DNA from: Treponemataceae bacterium
GTDB taxonomy: Bacteria > Spirochaetota > Spirochaetia > Treponematales > Treponemataceae
Direction of reading: 5' to 3'
DNA length: 64,000 nucleotides
Assembly (NCBI GenBank): GCA_024402495.1
Contig: JAKSTR010000006.1
Location: 1-64,000, forward strand
Of this stretch, positions 25,433 to 32,610 are shown piece by piece. The position numbers and the translations under genes are program-made. A model generated the notes under the pieces. That model did not search any database, had not been told where the DNA came from, and saw only the letters and a program-made list of their open reading frames with translations. Position 1 is the stretch's first letter. Each line of letters opens with the position of its first letter.

Positions 25433-26317
25433 GTGAATATTGTACTTTTTTCAGCAGAAGAAATAGATAAACCGCTTAATCCGCGCGACGAACGCGCCAA
25501 GCATATCCGGGGCGTCTTGCACAAAGGCGCCGGAGATTCTTTTGAAGCCGGTATCATAAACGGCAAAAGCGGAATTGCAACGATTACCGCAGTAAACGAT
25601 GCCGGGCTTTATTTTACTTTTGCGGCGCAAACAGAAGAACCGCCGCTTTTCAGCATTCAGCTTATAGTCGGTTTTCCGCGCCCAATTCAGCTGAAGCGCC
25701 TTTTGCGCGATGTTTCAAGCCTTGGCGTGGCGCAGGTGCATTTAACCGGCACGGAACTTGGCGAAAAATCTTACCGCCAGTCTACGCTTTTGGATCGCGG
25801 CGCGGCTTTTGCCGGTCTGGTAGACGGTGCTGCGCAGGCAAAAACTACCCGGGTGCCGGAACTTTTTATGCACGATTCGCTGAAAGAATGTTTAAGAGCT
25901 TTGGGGTTTGAAAAGGAAAACGCAAAGCCAATAGAAGAAAGGCTTAAAAATGTTTCAGGTTTTCCACAAGCCGCGCAAAATCTTGTGGAAAACTCTTCAA
26001 AAAATCAGGAACTTATCCACAATTCATCTGATTTATGCACAATTGTGGAAGAACTTAAAAAAAGCGACGTAATACCGATTCTTTTGGACAACGTAAAGCC
26101 GGTTTGCAGTTTGTCGGATTTTGCGGCGATGCGCTGTTTTGAAGGCAAAACCATTGTTGCGGCGATTGGCAGCGAGCGCGGCTGGACGCAAAAGGAAAGG
26201 GAACTTTTTTACCAGCTGGGATTTTTGCCGTGCAGTTTGGGCCGCCGCATTCTGCGTACCGAAACCGCCTGTACCAGCGCCGTAACCCTGCTTTTAGCAG
26301 GCATGAACGAACTTTAG
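25433..26317 (+). CDS. rsmE: 16S rRNA (uracil1498-N3)-methyltransferase RsmE, with insertion
   Basis: An RsmE of about 294 residues, against about 245 in the family. Core motifs are HIRGVLH, VGFPRPIQLKRLLRDVSSLGV, AAIGSERGWTQKE and LGRRILRTETACTSAV. A segment at about residues 165-208 (beginning GFEKENAKPIEERLKNVSGF) is an insertion relative to the usual protein. At DNA level it holds a cluster of DnaA boxes (25960-26052). The GTG at 25433 fits both the protein N-terminus (VNIVLFSAEE) and a -10 box six bases upstream; no ribosome site is present. Confidence 0.9.
   Translation: MNIVLFSAEEIDKPLNPRDERAKHIRGVLHKGAGDSFEAGIINGKSGIATITAVNDAGLYFTFAAQTEEPPLFSIQLIVGFPRPIQLKRLLRDVSSLGVAQVHLTGTELGEKSYRQSTLLDRGAAFAGLVDGAAQAKTTRVPELFMHDSLKECLRALGFEKENAKPIEERLKNVSGFPQAAQNLVENSSKNQELIHNSSDLCTIVEELKKSDVIPILLDNVKPVCSLSDFAAMRCFEGKTIVAAIGSERGWTQKERELFYQLGFLPCSLGRRILRTETACTSAVTLLLAGMNEL
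25960..26052. promoter_or_regulatory. DnaA-box cluster inside rsmE
   Basis: Matches to TTWTNCACA lie at 25960-25968 (TTTTCCACA, plus), 25984-25992 (TTTTCCACA, minus), 26013-26021 (TTATCCACA, plus, the perfect consensus) and 26033-26041 (TTATGCACA, plus). A one-mismatch site, TCTTCCACA, is on the minus strand at 26044-26052. Five sites in 93 bases far exceeds chance. No dnaA, dnaN or gyr gene is near, so this is unlikely to be the origin; a titration or regulatory site is possible. Confidence 0.6.
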
Positions 26318-26364
26318 TTTTTCAATAAATTCAATAAACGTTAACCAGTTTAACCGAGGAAAAA

Positions 26365-27150
26365 ATGAACCAGGACCAGATAAAAGAACTTTTGCTGAAA
26401 ATTGAAGACAGCGAACTGGATTTTACCGTAACTTTTACCGGTAAAGAAAGCAAAAAAGTGAACGGGCTTTATACTCCGGATAATCACGAAATTTTGCTGC
26501 ACAACAAGAATTTTAAAAGTGACAACCAGCTTGTTTACACCGCAATTCACGAATATACCCACCATCTGATGACCGAGCGCAACCCGCTTGCAAAATGTGT
26601 TACCCGCAGTCACACCAACGAATTTTGGGCGCTGTTTCATTCGCTTTTGTCCAAGGCGGAAGAGCAGGGCGTTTACGTGCTGGGGCTGGAAAACGCGCCG
26701 GAACTTGAAGCCCTGACAGAAGAAATCAGAAAGAATTATCTTGAAGTTAACGGCAGGCTTATGATTGAGTTTGGTGAAAAGCTTAACAAAGCCTACAGTC
26801 TGTGTCAGGAAGCCGGCATACGCTATGAAGATTACCTTGACCGTGTTTTGCAGCTGCCGCGCAATACCGATAAATCGGTGCGCAAGGTTGCCGCGGTTGC
26901 GCCAAATCCGGCTATGGGCTTTGACAACATGAAGCTGGTTGCAAGCCTTCCGCAGGGCAAGCGTGCCGAAGCAGAAGAAGAACTTTTGTCCGGCAAAAGT
27001 GCCGAAACTGTGCGTTCTTTTATGAAGAAAAAAGCCGAAGAAGTTGATAAAAAGTCCGTGCTGGAAAAGGAAAAGCACCGGATTGAAAAAACTATTGCCC
27101 AGCTTAACCAGCGCCTGAGCCTGATTGAAGAGGATTTGGCAAGCCTGTAA
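26365..27150 (+). CDS. HExxH protein with C-terminal coiled coil, function unknown
   Basis: A 261-residue protein. HEYTHHLM near residue 58 fits the zinc metallopeptidase HExxH motif, and HTNEFW about 20 residues later could supply a third ligand, as in SprT/WLM-type folds. The C-terminal 60 residues (SAETVRSFMKKKAEEVDKKS onward) are strongly predicted as coiled coil. I do not recognise the family. There is no signal peptide, so it is cytoplasmic. The ribosome site is CGAGGA. It follows rsmE after 47 bases. An antisense ORF of 314 codons covers the same DNA but has no supporting features. Confidence 0.75.
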   Translation: MNQDQIKELLLKIEDSELDFTVTFTGKESKKVNGLYTPDNHEILLHNKNFKSDNQLVYTAIHEYTHHLMTERNPLAKCVTRSHTNEFWALFHSLLSKAEEQGVYVLGLENAPELEALTEEIRKNYLEVNGRLMIEFGEKLNKAYSLCQEAGIRYEDYLDRVLQLPRNTDKSVRKVAAVAPNPAMGFDNMKLVASLPQGKRAEAEEELLSGKSAETVRSFMKKKAEEVDKKSVLEKEKHRIEKTIAQLNQRLSLIEEDLASL

Positions 27151-27268
27151 TTGAAAAGAAAGACAGAAGCATATAGCAAAATACGCCGGTTTTTGCAGAA
27201 TGTGATGAAGAAACGGTTTGAAATGACAGAAGCCCGGCGATAAAAATTGTAAAACCCTGTAAGGGCGC

Positions 27269-27308
27269 AAAAAAAAGGTGATTTGTTTTTGCAAATCACC
27301 TTTTTTTT
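27269..27308. terminator. Strong bidirectional terminator
   Basis: Seventeen perfectly paired bases, AAAAAAAAGGTGATTTG (27269-27285) with CAAATCACCTTTTTTTT (27292-27308), six-base loop. It ends the HExxH gene on the plus strand. Confidence 0.9.
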
Positions 27309-27339
27309 ACTTAGTCCGAACTTCGGGTTTCAAATATTT

Positions 27340-27453
27340 GGCATTCCGTATTTGTTTCGGAATCTGTTTTTTGTGAGCAAATCGCCATGATGAACTAAAT
27401 TCAGCATGAAGAATACTGCGCGCCGCCGCCGAAGGCTGAATATTTCAGTATGA
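27340..27453 (+). repeat. Dispersed palindromic intergenic repeat, copy B (degenerate)
   Basis: It begins GGCATTCCGTATTTGTTTCGG and ends TTTCAGTATGAC, with TTCAGCATGA and CCGAAGGCT inside. It is a diverged copy of the element at 3789-3876. It fills much of the 371-base gap between the convergent HExxH and PSP1 genes, together with the terminator. The remaining bases show nothing else. Confidence 0.65.
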
Positions 27454-27521
27454 CAAAACAAGGCTTTAATACCGCCGGGCGGCTTGCGTGCCTTGTTTTT
27501 GTCGTAGCGGACTTGGCGGTT

Positions 27522-28445
27522 TTAGTTTATTATGCGCCAGCGCCCGTCAATATTCTTCATGCGAGAAACAGGCATTTCCAGTATGCGTCCGTCGTCGCCA
27601 ATCATTTTAATCATTGTGGTCAAAGGATTTACTTCAATAACCCTGAAGTTCGTATCGTCGTAATGTAACTTTATGCCTTCGTTTGGCAAAGTCTGGCGCG
27701 CTTCGTTGTACCATTCGTGTTCGTAGGAAAGGCAGCACAACAGTCTTCCGCACTGACCGCTTATTTTCATTGAATTAAGTGAAAGATTCTGGTCTTTTGC
27801 CATGCGGATAGAAACCGGGCGCAGCCGGTCTGAAACGGCGTGGCAGCAATATGGTCTGCCGCAAATGCCCAGACCGCCTGTAATGCGCGATTCGTCGCGC
27901 ACGCCAATCTGGCGCAGTTCAATGCGCATTTTGAATACGGAAACCAGATCTTTTACAAGTTCCCTGAAGTCTACGCGGTTTTCGGCGCTGAAAAAGAAAA
28001 GCACTTTTGGTTCTTCAAATAAATAATGGGTTGCAATCAGCTTCATTTCCAGATGGTGGGCTGCAACTTTCTCCTGAAAAATCTTGAATGCGCTTTCTTC
28101 TTTCTGACGCAAATCTCTGGCTTTTTCAATGTCGGCTTCGTTTGCCTTGCGGTCGATGTAAACAACGTCGTCCGGCTTTATGCCAATCGGGCAGTTCGTT
28201 TTGCCCATAACCAGCGCCAGATCCTTTCCGTAGCGGGTAGGAACGATTACATAATCGCCGGCTTCAAGTTTTGTGTTGTCGGCAACGGTAACATACAGGC
28301 CTTCGCTTGAATATTCCAGTTTCGTGCGGTAAAGAGGATCCGGAAAAACATAGTTTTCGTTGCTTTCGGTTTCTTCGTAAACCGAATCTTCAAGCAGCGA
28401 AAGATCTTCGTTTTTATCTATATTTCTGTCAAAAAAGTCACTCAT
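27522..28445 (-). CDS. PSP1 domain protein (RicT/YaaT-like)
   Basis: A 307-residue PSP1-family protein. The cysteine-rich core GLGICGRPYCCHAVSDRLRP ... SGQCGRLLCCLSYEHEWYNE is the diagnostic segment of RicT/YaaT. In Bacillus, RicT forms a complex with RicA and RicF that carries iron-sulphur clusters and affects RNA maturation. The acidic N-terminal 35 residues are an extension. The ribosome site is AGAGG. It lies directly after a YaaR-like gene, echoing the yaaR/yaaT neighbourhood of Bacillus. Confidence 0.9.
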   Translation of the reverse strand: MSDFFDRNIDKNEDLSLLEDSVYEETESNENYVFPDPLYRTKLEYSSEGLYVTVADNTKLEAGDYVIVPTRYGKDLALVMGKTNCPIGIKPDDVVYIDRKANEADIEKARDLRQKEESAFKIFQEKVAAHHLEMKLIATHYLFEEPKVLFFFSAENRVDFRELVKDLVSVFKMRIELRQIGVRDESRITGGLGICGRPYCCHAVSDRLRPVSIRMAKDQNLSLNSMKISGQCGRLLCCLSYEHEWYNEARQTLPNEGIKLHYDDTNFRVIEVNPLTTMIKMIGDDGRILEMPVSRMKNIDGRWRIIN

Positions 28446-28453
28446 AAAAACCT

Positions 28454-28993
28454 CTAGCTTTTTAAGTCTATCAAAAGTCCGTTAATTTCTTCAATTTTTG
28501 CCAGAAACGCAAGCTGGTTGCGCTGGTTTATTAAAACTTCTGTTGCAAGTTTATCTAGCTTTTTGTCAATTACTTCTACCAAATAAAACTGCTTCGGGCG
28601 TTTGCGCCTCAGCATTGCCGTAGATTTGCTGGTCTGGTGGCTTTCAACTTCGTAGCAGTTTTTTACAACGAAATTTACAAAGTTTTTAACCGCGCGCTTG
28701 TAGTTCTGCACTTCTTCCATGGTCTGGTTTTTGCTAAGAACGCTGCCGCTTGAATAAACCGAATCCAGAAGCGTTTCAATCGCCTTTGCGTAGCTTAGCT
28801 TTGCAATTTCCGGCGGAATGTCGTTGGTTTCGGCGGCGGCACTGGAATCTTCGGCAGTCTTTAAAAAATCAGAAAATACCCGCCTGCTGCCGCCTGTTTT
28901 TTTTGCTGAAGCTTCTTTTTCCTTGTTCAGCTGGGCTGCCTGATTTGCAGCAGAAAAATATAATACAGAGTTAAGCGGGTCAAGGTTATTCAT
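28454..28993 (-). CDS. DUF327 (YaaR) family protein
   Basis: A 179-residue DUF327 family member. Recognisable segments are FSDFLKTAE, RAVKNFVNFVVKNCYEVES and VEVIDKKLDKLATEVLINQRNQLAFLAKIEEINGLLIDL. The N-terminal 50 residues are low complexity. The family's biochemical role is unknown. It is cytoplasmic and sits between the bactofilin and PSP1 genes, with three- and eight-base gaps, so it is cotranscribed with them. Confidence 0.85.
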   Translation of the reverse strand: MNNLDPLNSVLYFSAANQAAQLNKEKEASAKKTGGSRRVFSDFLKTAEDSSAAAETNDIPPEIAKLSYAKAIETLLDSVYSSGSVLSKNQTMEEVQNYKRAVKNFVNFVVKNCYEVESHQTSKSTAMLRRKRPKQFYLVEVIDKKLDKLATEVLINQRNQLAFLAKIEEINGLLIDLKS

Positions 28994-28996
28994 AAA

Positions 28997-29428
28997 TTAG
29001 TCACTGTTGCGCAGCTGAAAAGTTTTGCCGGCAATGGCTTTTTCATCAAGCCAGCGCTTCTGTTCCTGCAAAAAGCTTTCTTCGTTGCTTAAGGAAATGC
29101 ATTGCCCGTTCAAAAGCACGTCGTCTTCGACGCAAAGTTTTCTGGTAACAACGTCACCCAGAACCATCGCCTTTGAAAAAATATGCACGCTTTCCGGGGC
29201 TAAAATATCGCCGTTTACCACGCCGTATACGTTTGCAGAAGTTGCAATCAGATCGCCTTTTATTCGTGCACCGGCGCCGATGATTACGCGCCCGGCAACT
29301 TCAAGTTTTCCGTCAATGTCACCGTCTATGCGCGTAAATCCTTCAGAAAAAAAGTTGCCTTTTACCGATGAACCGGCACCAACTATTGTATTTATCGAAA
29401 TGTCGTCTAAATGAAAAGTTCCAGCCAT
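28997..29428 (-). CDS. Bactofilin
   Basis: A 143-residue bactofilin. The central beta-helix repeats are clear: GSSVKGNFFSEGFTRIDGD, DGKLEVAGRVIIGAGARIKGD, ANVYGVVNGDI and ESVHIFSKAMVLGDV. Short flexible tails flank it. Bactofilins polymerise at the membrane and position cell-wall enzymes. The preceding gene encodes an M23 endopeptidase, the usual partner in Helicobacter, Leptospira and others, so the pair probably shapes the helical cell. The ATG follows the M23 stop by 12 bases. Confidence 0.95.
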   Translation of the reverse strand: MAGTFHLDDISINTIVGAGSSVKGNFFSEGFTRIDGDIDGKLEVAGRVIIGAGARIKGDLIATSANVYGVVNGDILAPESVHIFSKAMVLGDVVTRKLCVEDDVLLNGQCISLSNEESFLQEQKRWLDEKAIAGKTFQLRNSD

Positions 29429-29440
29429 AATAAATCAAAA

Positions 29441-30463
29441 CTATTTGGTAAAAACCACGTTCACATATTGCGCCGGGTCTACAATTTCAGAACCGATATG
29501 AACTTCGTAGTGAAGGTGAGGTCCTGTAGAAACGCCGGTGTTGCCAATCAGCCCGATTGTATCGCCTTGCGAAACAAACTGACCTTTTTTGGCAATTGTT
29601 CTGCTCATGTGACCGTAGCGCGTATAAAATCCGTGCTTGTGCTTTACGATTATGTAGTTTCCAAGTCCCGGGTCAAAGTTTACCTGTACAACCTGTCCGT
29701 TTGCAGTTGAAATAATCGGGTCGCCCGAACGGTATGTTGAAAAGTCCATTCCCTTGTGAATGTACCATTGTCCGGTAATCGGGTGCAGGTTGTGCCCGAA
29801 AGCCATTGAAACGTGTCCGATTCCGCCCTTCAGCGGGTGAACGCTTGGAATGTCGGCAAAAAGCGTGCCCTGTTCCTGAAGCATTTTACCGATTTCTTCA
29901 ATCGGGCTTACTGCGCTTTCCAGATAGCTGGCAAGCTGCTTGATGTCTGCGCTTTCGGCAACGATATTTCCGCTGTTTTCTGTAAAGTCAAACATGGAAG
30001 CAAGGTCGCCGTTCTGGCTGCCAGCAGAAGTTTTCTTGTTCTGCTGTTCAACGCCCAGAAGCGAAAGTGTATTTGAAAGTGAATTTTCAAACTTTTTGGC
30101 TGCCTGCAAAAGATTTGTGTTTTCGTCGCGCAGTTCGTCCAGTCCTGCACGTGCGGCGCGGTTTTCGTTTTGCAGCCGGGCAATTTCTGCATTTGCAGAA
30201 ATTGAAGACTTGTTAAACCACAAAAAAGAAAGCCCGATTCCGCCCAAAATTAAAAAGGCAAAAACCAGCGAAAAAATTGAAGTCTGAAAGTTGAGAACTT
30301 TACTCTGCGAATGAGGCACAATCATTATTGTAAGCTTGCGGTTGCCTGCCTTAAAAAAGCCTGCAAAACCTCTTCCAATACCCGTGCCGATTGAAGCAAA
30401 AAATTTAAAAACCATCTGCGCAAAGTTCTTTTCTGCGCGCTTGTATCTGCGTGTCTGAGACAC
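29441..30463 (-). CDS. M23 (LytM) family metallopeptidase, membrane anchored
   Basis: A 340-residue protein. A cytoplasmic basic N-terminus is followed by one transmembrane helix (about residues 60-80, SIFSLVFAFLILGGIGLSFLWF) and a coiled coil (about residues 88-125). The C-terminal LytM domain has zinc ligands in HKGMDF and GPHLHYE, plus the YGHM strand, so the site looks intact. It should cut peptidoglycan cross-links. The start is GTG at 30463 after AGGGAG. A TTGACA-18-TATTAT promoter lies about 80 bases upstream. It is the first gene of the bactofilin operon. Confidence 0.94.
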   Translation of the reverse strand: MSQTRRYKRAEKNFAQMVFKFFASIGTGIGRGFAGFFKAGNRKLTIMIVPHSQSKVLNFQTSIFSLVFAFLILGGIGLSFLWFNKSSISANAEIARLQNENRAARAGLDELRDENTNLLQAAKKFENSLSNTLSLLGVEQQNKKTSAGSQNGDLASMFDFTENSGNIVAESADIKQLASYLESAVSPIEEIGKMLQEQGTLFADIPSVHPLKGGIGHVSMAFGHNLHPITGQWYIHKGMDFSTYRSGDPIISTANGQVVQVNFDPGLGNYIIVKHKHGFYTRYGHMSRTIAKKGQFVSQGDTIGLIGNTGVSTGPHLHYEVHIGSEIVDPAQYVNVVFTK

Positions 30464-30546
30464 CCTACCACTCCCTAAAAATGTGGCGCATTTTTTTGTT
30501 AATTGCTATTTTTAAATAACTCAAAGCACCCACCCAAATTTCTTCT

Positions 30547-30576
30547 ATAATAGCACTTTTTTGCGCCAGCTGTCAA
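30547..30576 (-). promoter_or_regulatory. Promoter of the M23-bactofilin operon
   Basis: On the minus strand TTGACA (30576-30571), an 18-base spacer and TATTAT (30552-30547). The leader to the GTG start is about 80 bases. Confidence 0.7.
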
Positions 30577-30635
30577 ACAAGCCGGAACGGCAAAAAAATC
30601 TTTTAAGCCGAAAAAACAGGAAAAATTTCATTTAA

Positions 30636-30664
30636 TTGACGATTCAATTTTCCTGTGCTAAGAT
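30636..30664 (+). promoter_or_regulatory. Promoter of tatD-dusB
   Basis: TTGACG (30636-30641), 17 bases, TAAGAT (30659-30664). An inverted repeat, ACAGGAAAA (30615-30623) / TTTTCCTGT (30648-30656), overlaps the spacer and could be an operator. Confidence 0.6.
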
Positions 30665-30758
30665 TGTCGGAAAGAACATAAAAAAGTTTATGGCTTAACA
30701 GAAAGCCCCTTTGCCCCCGGCAAGTCTATTTGTTCTAATATCTTTTTTGGAAGAAAGC

Positions 30759-31535
30759 ATGCAAATTTTTGATACTCACGCTCATATCGGGCTTATTTAC
30801 GACGACCCGATTGCGCAGCTTCGTGTTATACAGGAAGCTAAAAAAGCACAGGTTAACCGCATAGTAAGCATCTGTAACAGTCTCCACGAATTTTCTGCCG
30901 TATACAATAACCTGAAATTTGTTTCAGGCATTTATCATGCGGTTGGTGTCGCTCCGTCCGAAGTTACAAATCCCGGCAAAGACTGGATTCAGACTGTGGA
31001 AAATTCCCTGAAACTGCCAAACGTAGTGGCTTTGGGCGAAACCGGACTGGACTATTATAAAAAATTCGGCAACAAGCGTACCCAGACCGAGCTTTTCATT
31101 ACGCAGCTTCAGCTTGCACAGCAGCACGATATGCCTGTAATCATTCACAACCGCGAAGCAGGCAGCGACGTACTGGAAATTCTTTCTGAATACATACCGG
31201 ATGCCGGCGCAGTTTTTCACTGCTATTCGGAAAATGCAGAATATGCAGAAAAATCGCTGGATTTGAACGTTTATTATTCGTTTGCCGGCAACATTACATA
31301 CCGCAATGCGCGCAACCTGCACGAAACAGCCCTTAAACTGCCTTTAGACCGCATTTTAATTGAATCTGAAAGCCCGTTTATGGTTCCTGCCCAGTATAAG
31401 GGCAAGCGCAACATGCCGGCTTATACGGTTTCTACCTTGCAGTTTCTGGCAGAACTGCTGGACAAGGACAAGGATGAACTTGCTGACCAGCTGTGGAAGA
31501 ACAGCTGCAAATTTTTCCGTCTGCCGGAAGCGTAA
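30759..31535 (+). CDS. tatD: TatD family hydrolase
   Basis: A TatD-type metal-dependent hydrolase of about 258 residues. Motifs are DTHAHIG (metal site 1), GETGLDYYKKFGNKRTQTELF, HNREA, HCYSE and ILIESESPFM, where the last family position is usually ETD (here ESE). TatD proteins are 3'-exonucleases or deoxyribonucleases. The ATG at 30759 begins MQIFDTHAHIG; the frame's earlier ATG would add 16 unrelated residues. dusB starts six bases after the stop. Confidence 0.92.
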   Translation: MQIFDTHAHIGLIYDDPIAQLRVIQEAKKAQVNRIVSICNSLHEFSAVYNNLKFVSGIYHAVGVAPSEVTNPGKDWIQTVENSLKLPNVVALGETGLDYYKKFGNKRTQTELFITQLQLAQQHDMPVIIHNREAGSDVLEILSEYIPDAGAVFHCYSENAEYAEKSLDLNVYYSFAGNITYRNARNLHETALKLPLDRILIESESPFMVPAQYKGKRNMPAYTVSTLQFLAELLDKDKDELADQLWKNSCKFFRLPEA

Positions 31536-31541
31536 AAAAAT

Positions 31542-32549
31542 ATGGACAGTACAGCAGAAACTCAATACAACCAGTTCTATCACCCGGTAAAAATCGGCAG
31601 CCTGCAGCTGGAAGGAAACCTTTTCCTTGCGCCGGTCGCAGGCTATTCTGACTGTGCGTTCAGGTTTTTATGCCGGAACGGCGGTGCAAATTTTGCCTAT
31701 ACCGAAATGGTTTCTACCGAAGCACTTATACGCGATTCGGGCAAAACCAACATTCTGCTTGAACGTGCCCCGAATGAAACCAGCTATGCCGTGCAGATTT
31801 TTGGCGGCAACGAAGAAAGCATGGCAAAAGCCGCCCAAATGGTTGTTGAAAGAACAAACTGCGAAGTTATTGATATAAATGCCGGCTGCCCGGTACCTAA
31901 AATCGTAAAAACCGGCGCCGGTTCAAGCCTTACCCGCGACCCGGAACGCCTTTATTCAATTACAAAAGCCGTGGTTGAAGCCGTACAGGTGCCGGTAACC
32001 GTAAAAATCCGTTCCGGCTGGGACGATTCCCGGATAAGTTTTTTGCAGGCGGCAGAAGCGGCACTGAATGCCGGCGTCCAGGCAATTACCCTGCATCCGC
32101 GCACCCGCGCTCAGGGTTACGAAGGCAAGGCAAAAAAAGAATATTTAACTCAGCTTGTTGATTTTGTTGCGGGGCGCGTGCCCGTTTTTGCAAGCGGCGA
32201 TATTTTTTCGCCGGACGACGTTTTGCAGACAATCAGGCAGACCGGCGTAGACGGCGTAATGTTTGCCCGCGGTGCAATGGGCAATCCTTTCATTTTTGAA
32301 GAAACCCGGCGCTATCTGCTTACAGGCGAAAAATATAAAACTCCGCCGGCAGAACGCATAAAAGCCGGTCTGTCAGAACTTGATATTCTTGCAGAAAAAA
32401 TAGGCGAACTGCCGGCGTGCCGCGAGATGCGCAAACGGTTCTGTGCATATTCCAAAGGCCTTGAAAACGGTGCCCAGATGCGCAGCCAGATTGTTTCTTC
32501 CTGCACAAAAGAAGATTACCGCAATGTATTTGCCGCATTTATCAGCTAG
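31542..32549 (+). CDS. dusB: tRNA-dihydrouridine synthase (DusB type)
   Basis: A 335-residue FMN-dependent Dus enzyme. It shows LFLAPVAGYSDCAFR, QIFGGNEESM, DINAGCPVPKIVKTGAGSSL with the catalytic Cys, VKIRSGWDD, LHPRTRAQGYEGKA and SGDIFSPDD. The order of motifs fits DusB. It reduces specific uridines in tRNA D-loops. It is cotranscribed with tatD. Confidence 0.93.
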   Translation: MDSTAETQYNQFYHPVKIGSLQLEGNLFLAPVAGYSDCAFRFLCRNGGANFAYTEMVSTEALIRDSGKTNILLERAPNETSYAVQIFGGNEESMAKAAQMVVERTNCEVIDINAGCPVPKIVKTGAGSSLTRDPERLYSITKAVVEAVQVPVTVKIRSGWDDSRISFLQAAEAALNAGVQAITLHPRTRAQGYEGKAKKEYLTQLVDFVAGRVPVFASGDIFSPDDVLQTIRQTGVDGVMFARGAMGNPFIFEETRRYLLTGEKYKTPPAERIKAGLSELDILAEKIGELPACREMRKRFCAYSKGLENGAQMRSQIVSSCTKEDYRNVFAAFIS

Positions 32550-32575
32550 AATTCTGGTAAATGCGTATTTAACAT

Positions 32576-32604
32576 TTGCAAATATGGCTTTATCGCGGTA
32601 AAAT
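32576..32604 (+). promoter_or_regulatory. Promoter giving a leaderless mRNA for the DUF5312-like gene
   Basis: TTGCAA (32576-32581), 17 bases, TAAAAT (32599-32604). The ATG lies six bases further, at 32611, which is where transcription should start. Confidence 0.6.
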
Positions 32605-32610
32605 TGGTAT

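Noticed and set aside
25960-26052. oriC interpretation of the DnaA-box cluster
   Set aside because: No dnaA, dnaN, recF or gyr genes, no AT-rich unwinding element and a coding location make a replication origin unlikely. A titration or regulatory site is the better reading.
26350-27294. A 314-codon minus-strand ORF opposite the HExxH gene
   Set aside because: It is longer than the sense gene but has no ribosome site or domain, and its composition is rich in Phe, Cys and His as expected of an antisense shadow. The sense frame has a good ribosome site and a metal-binding motif.
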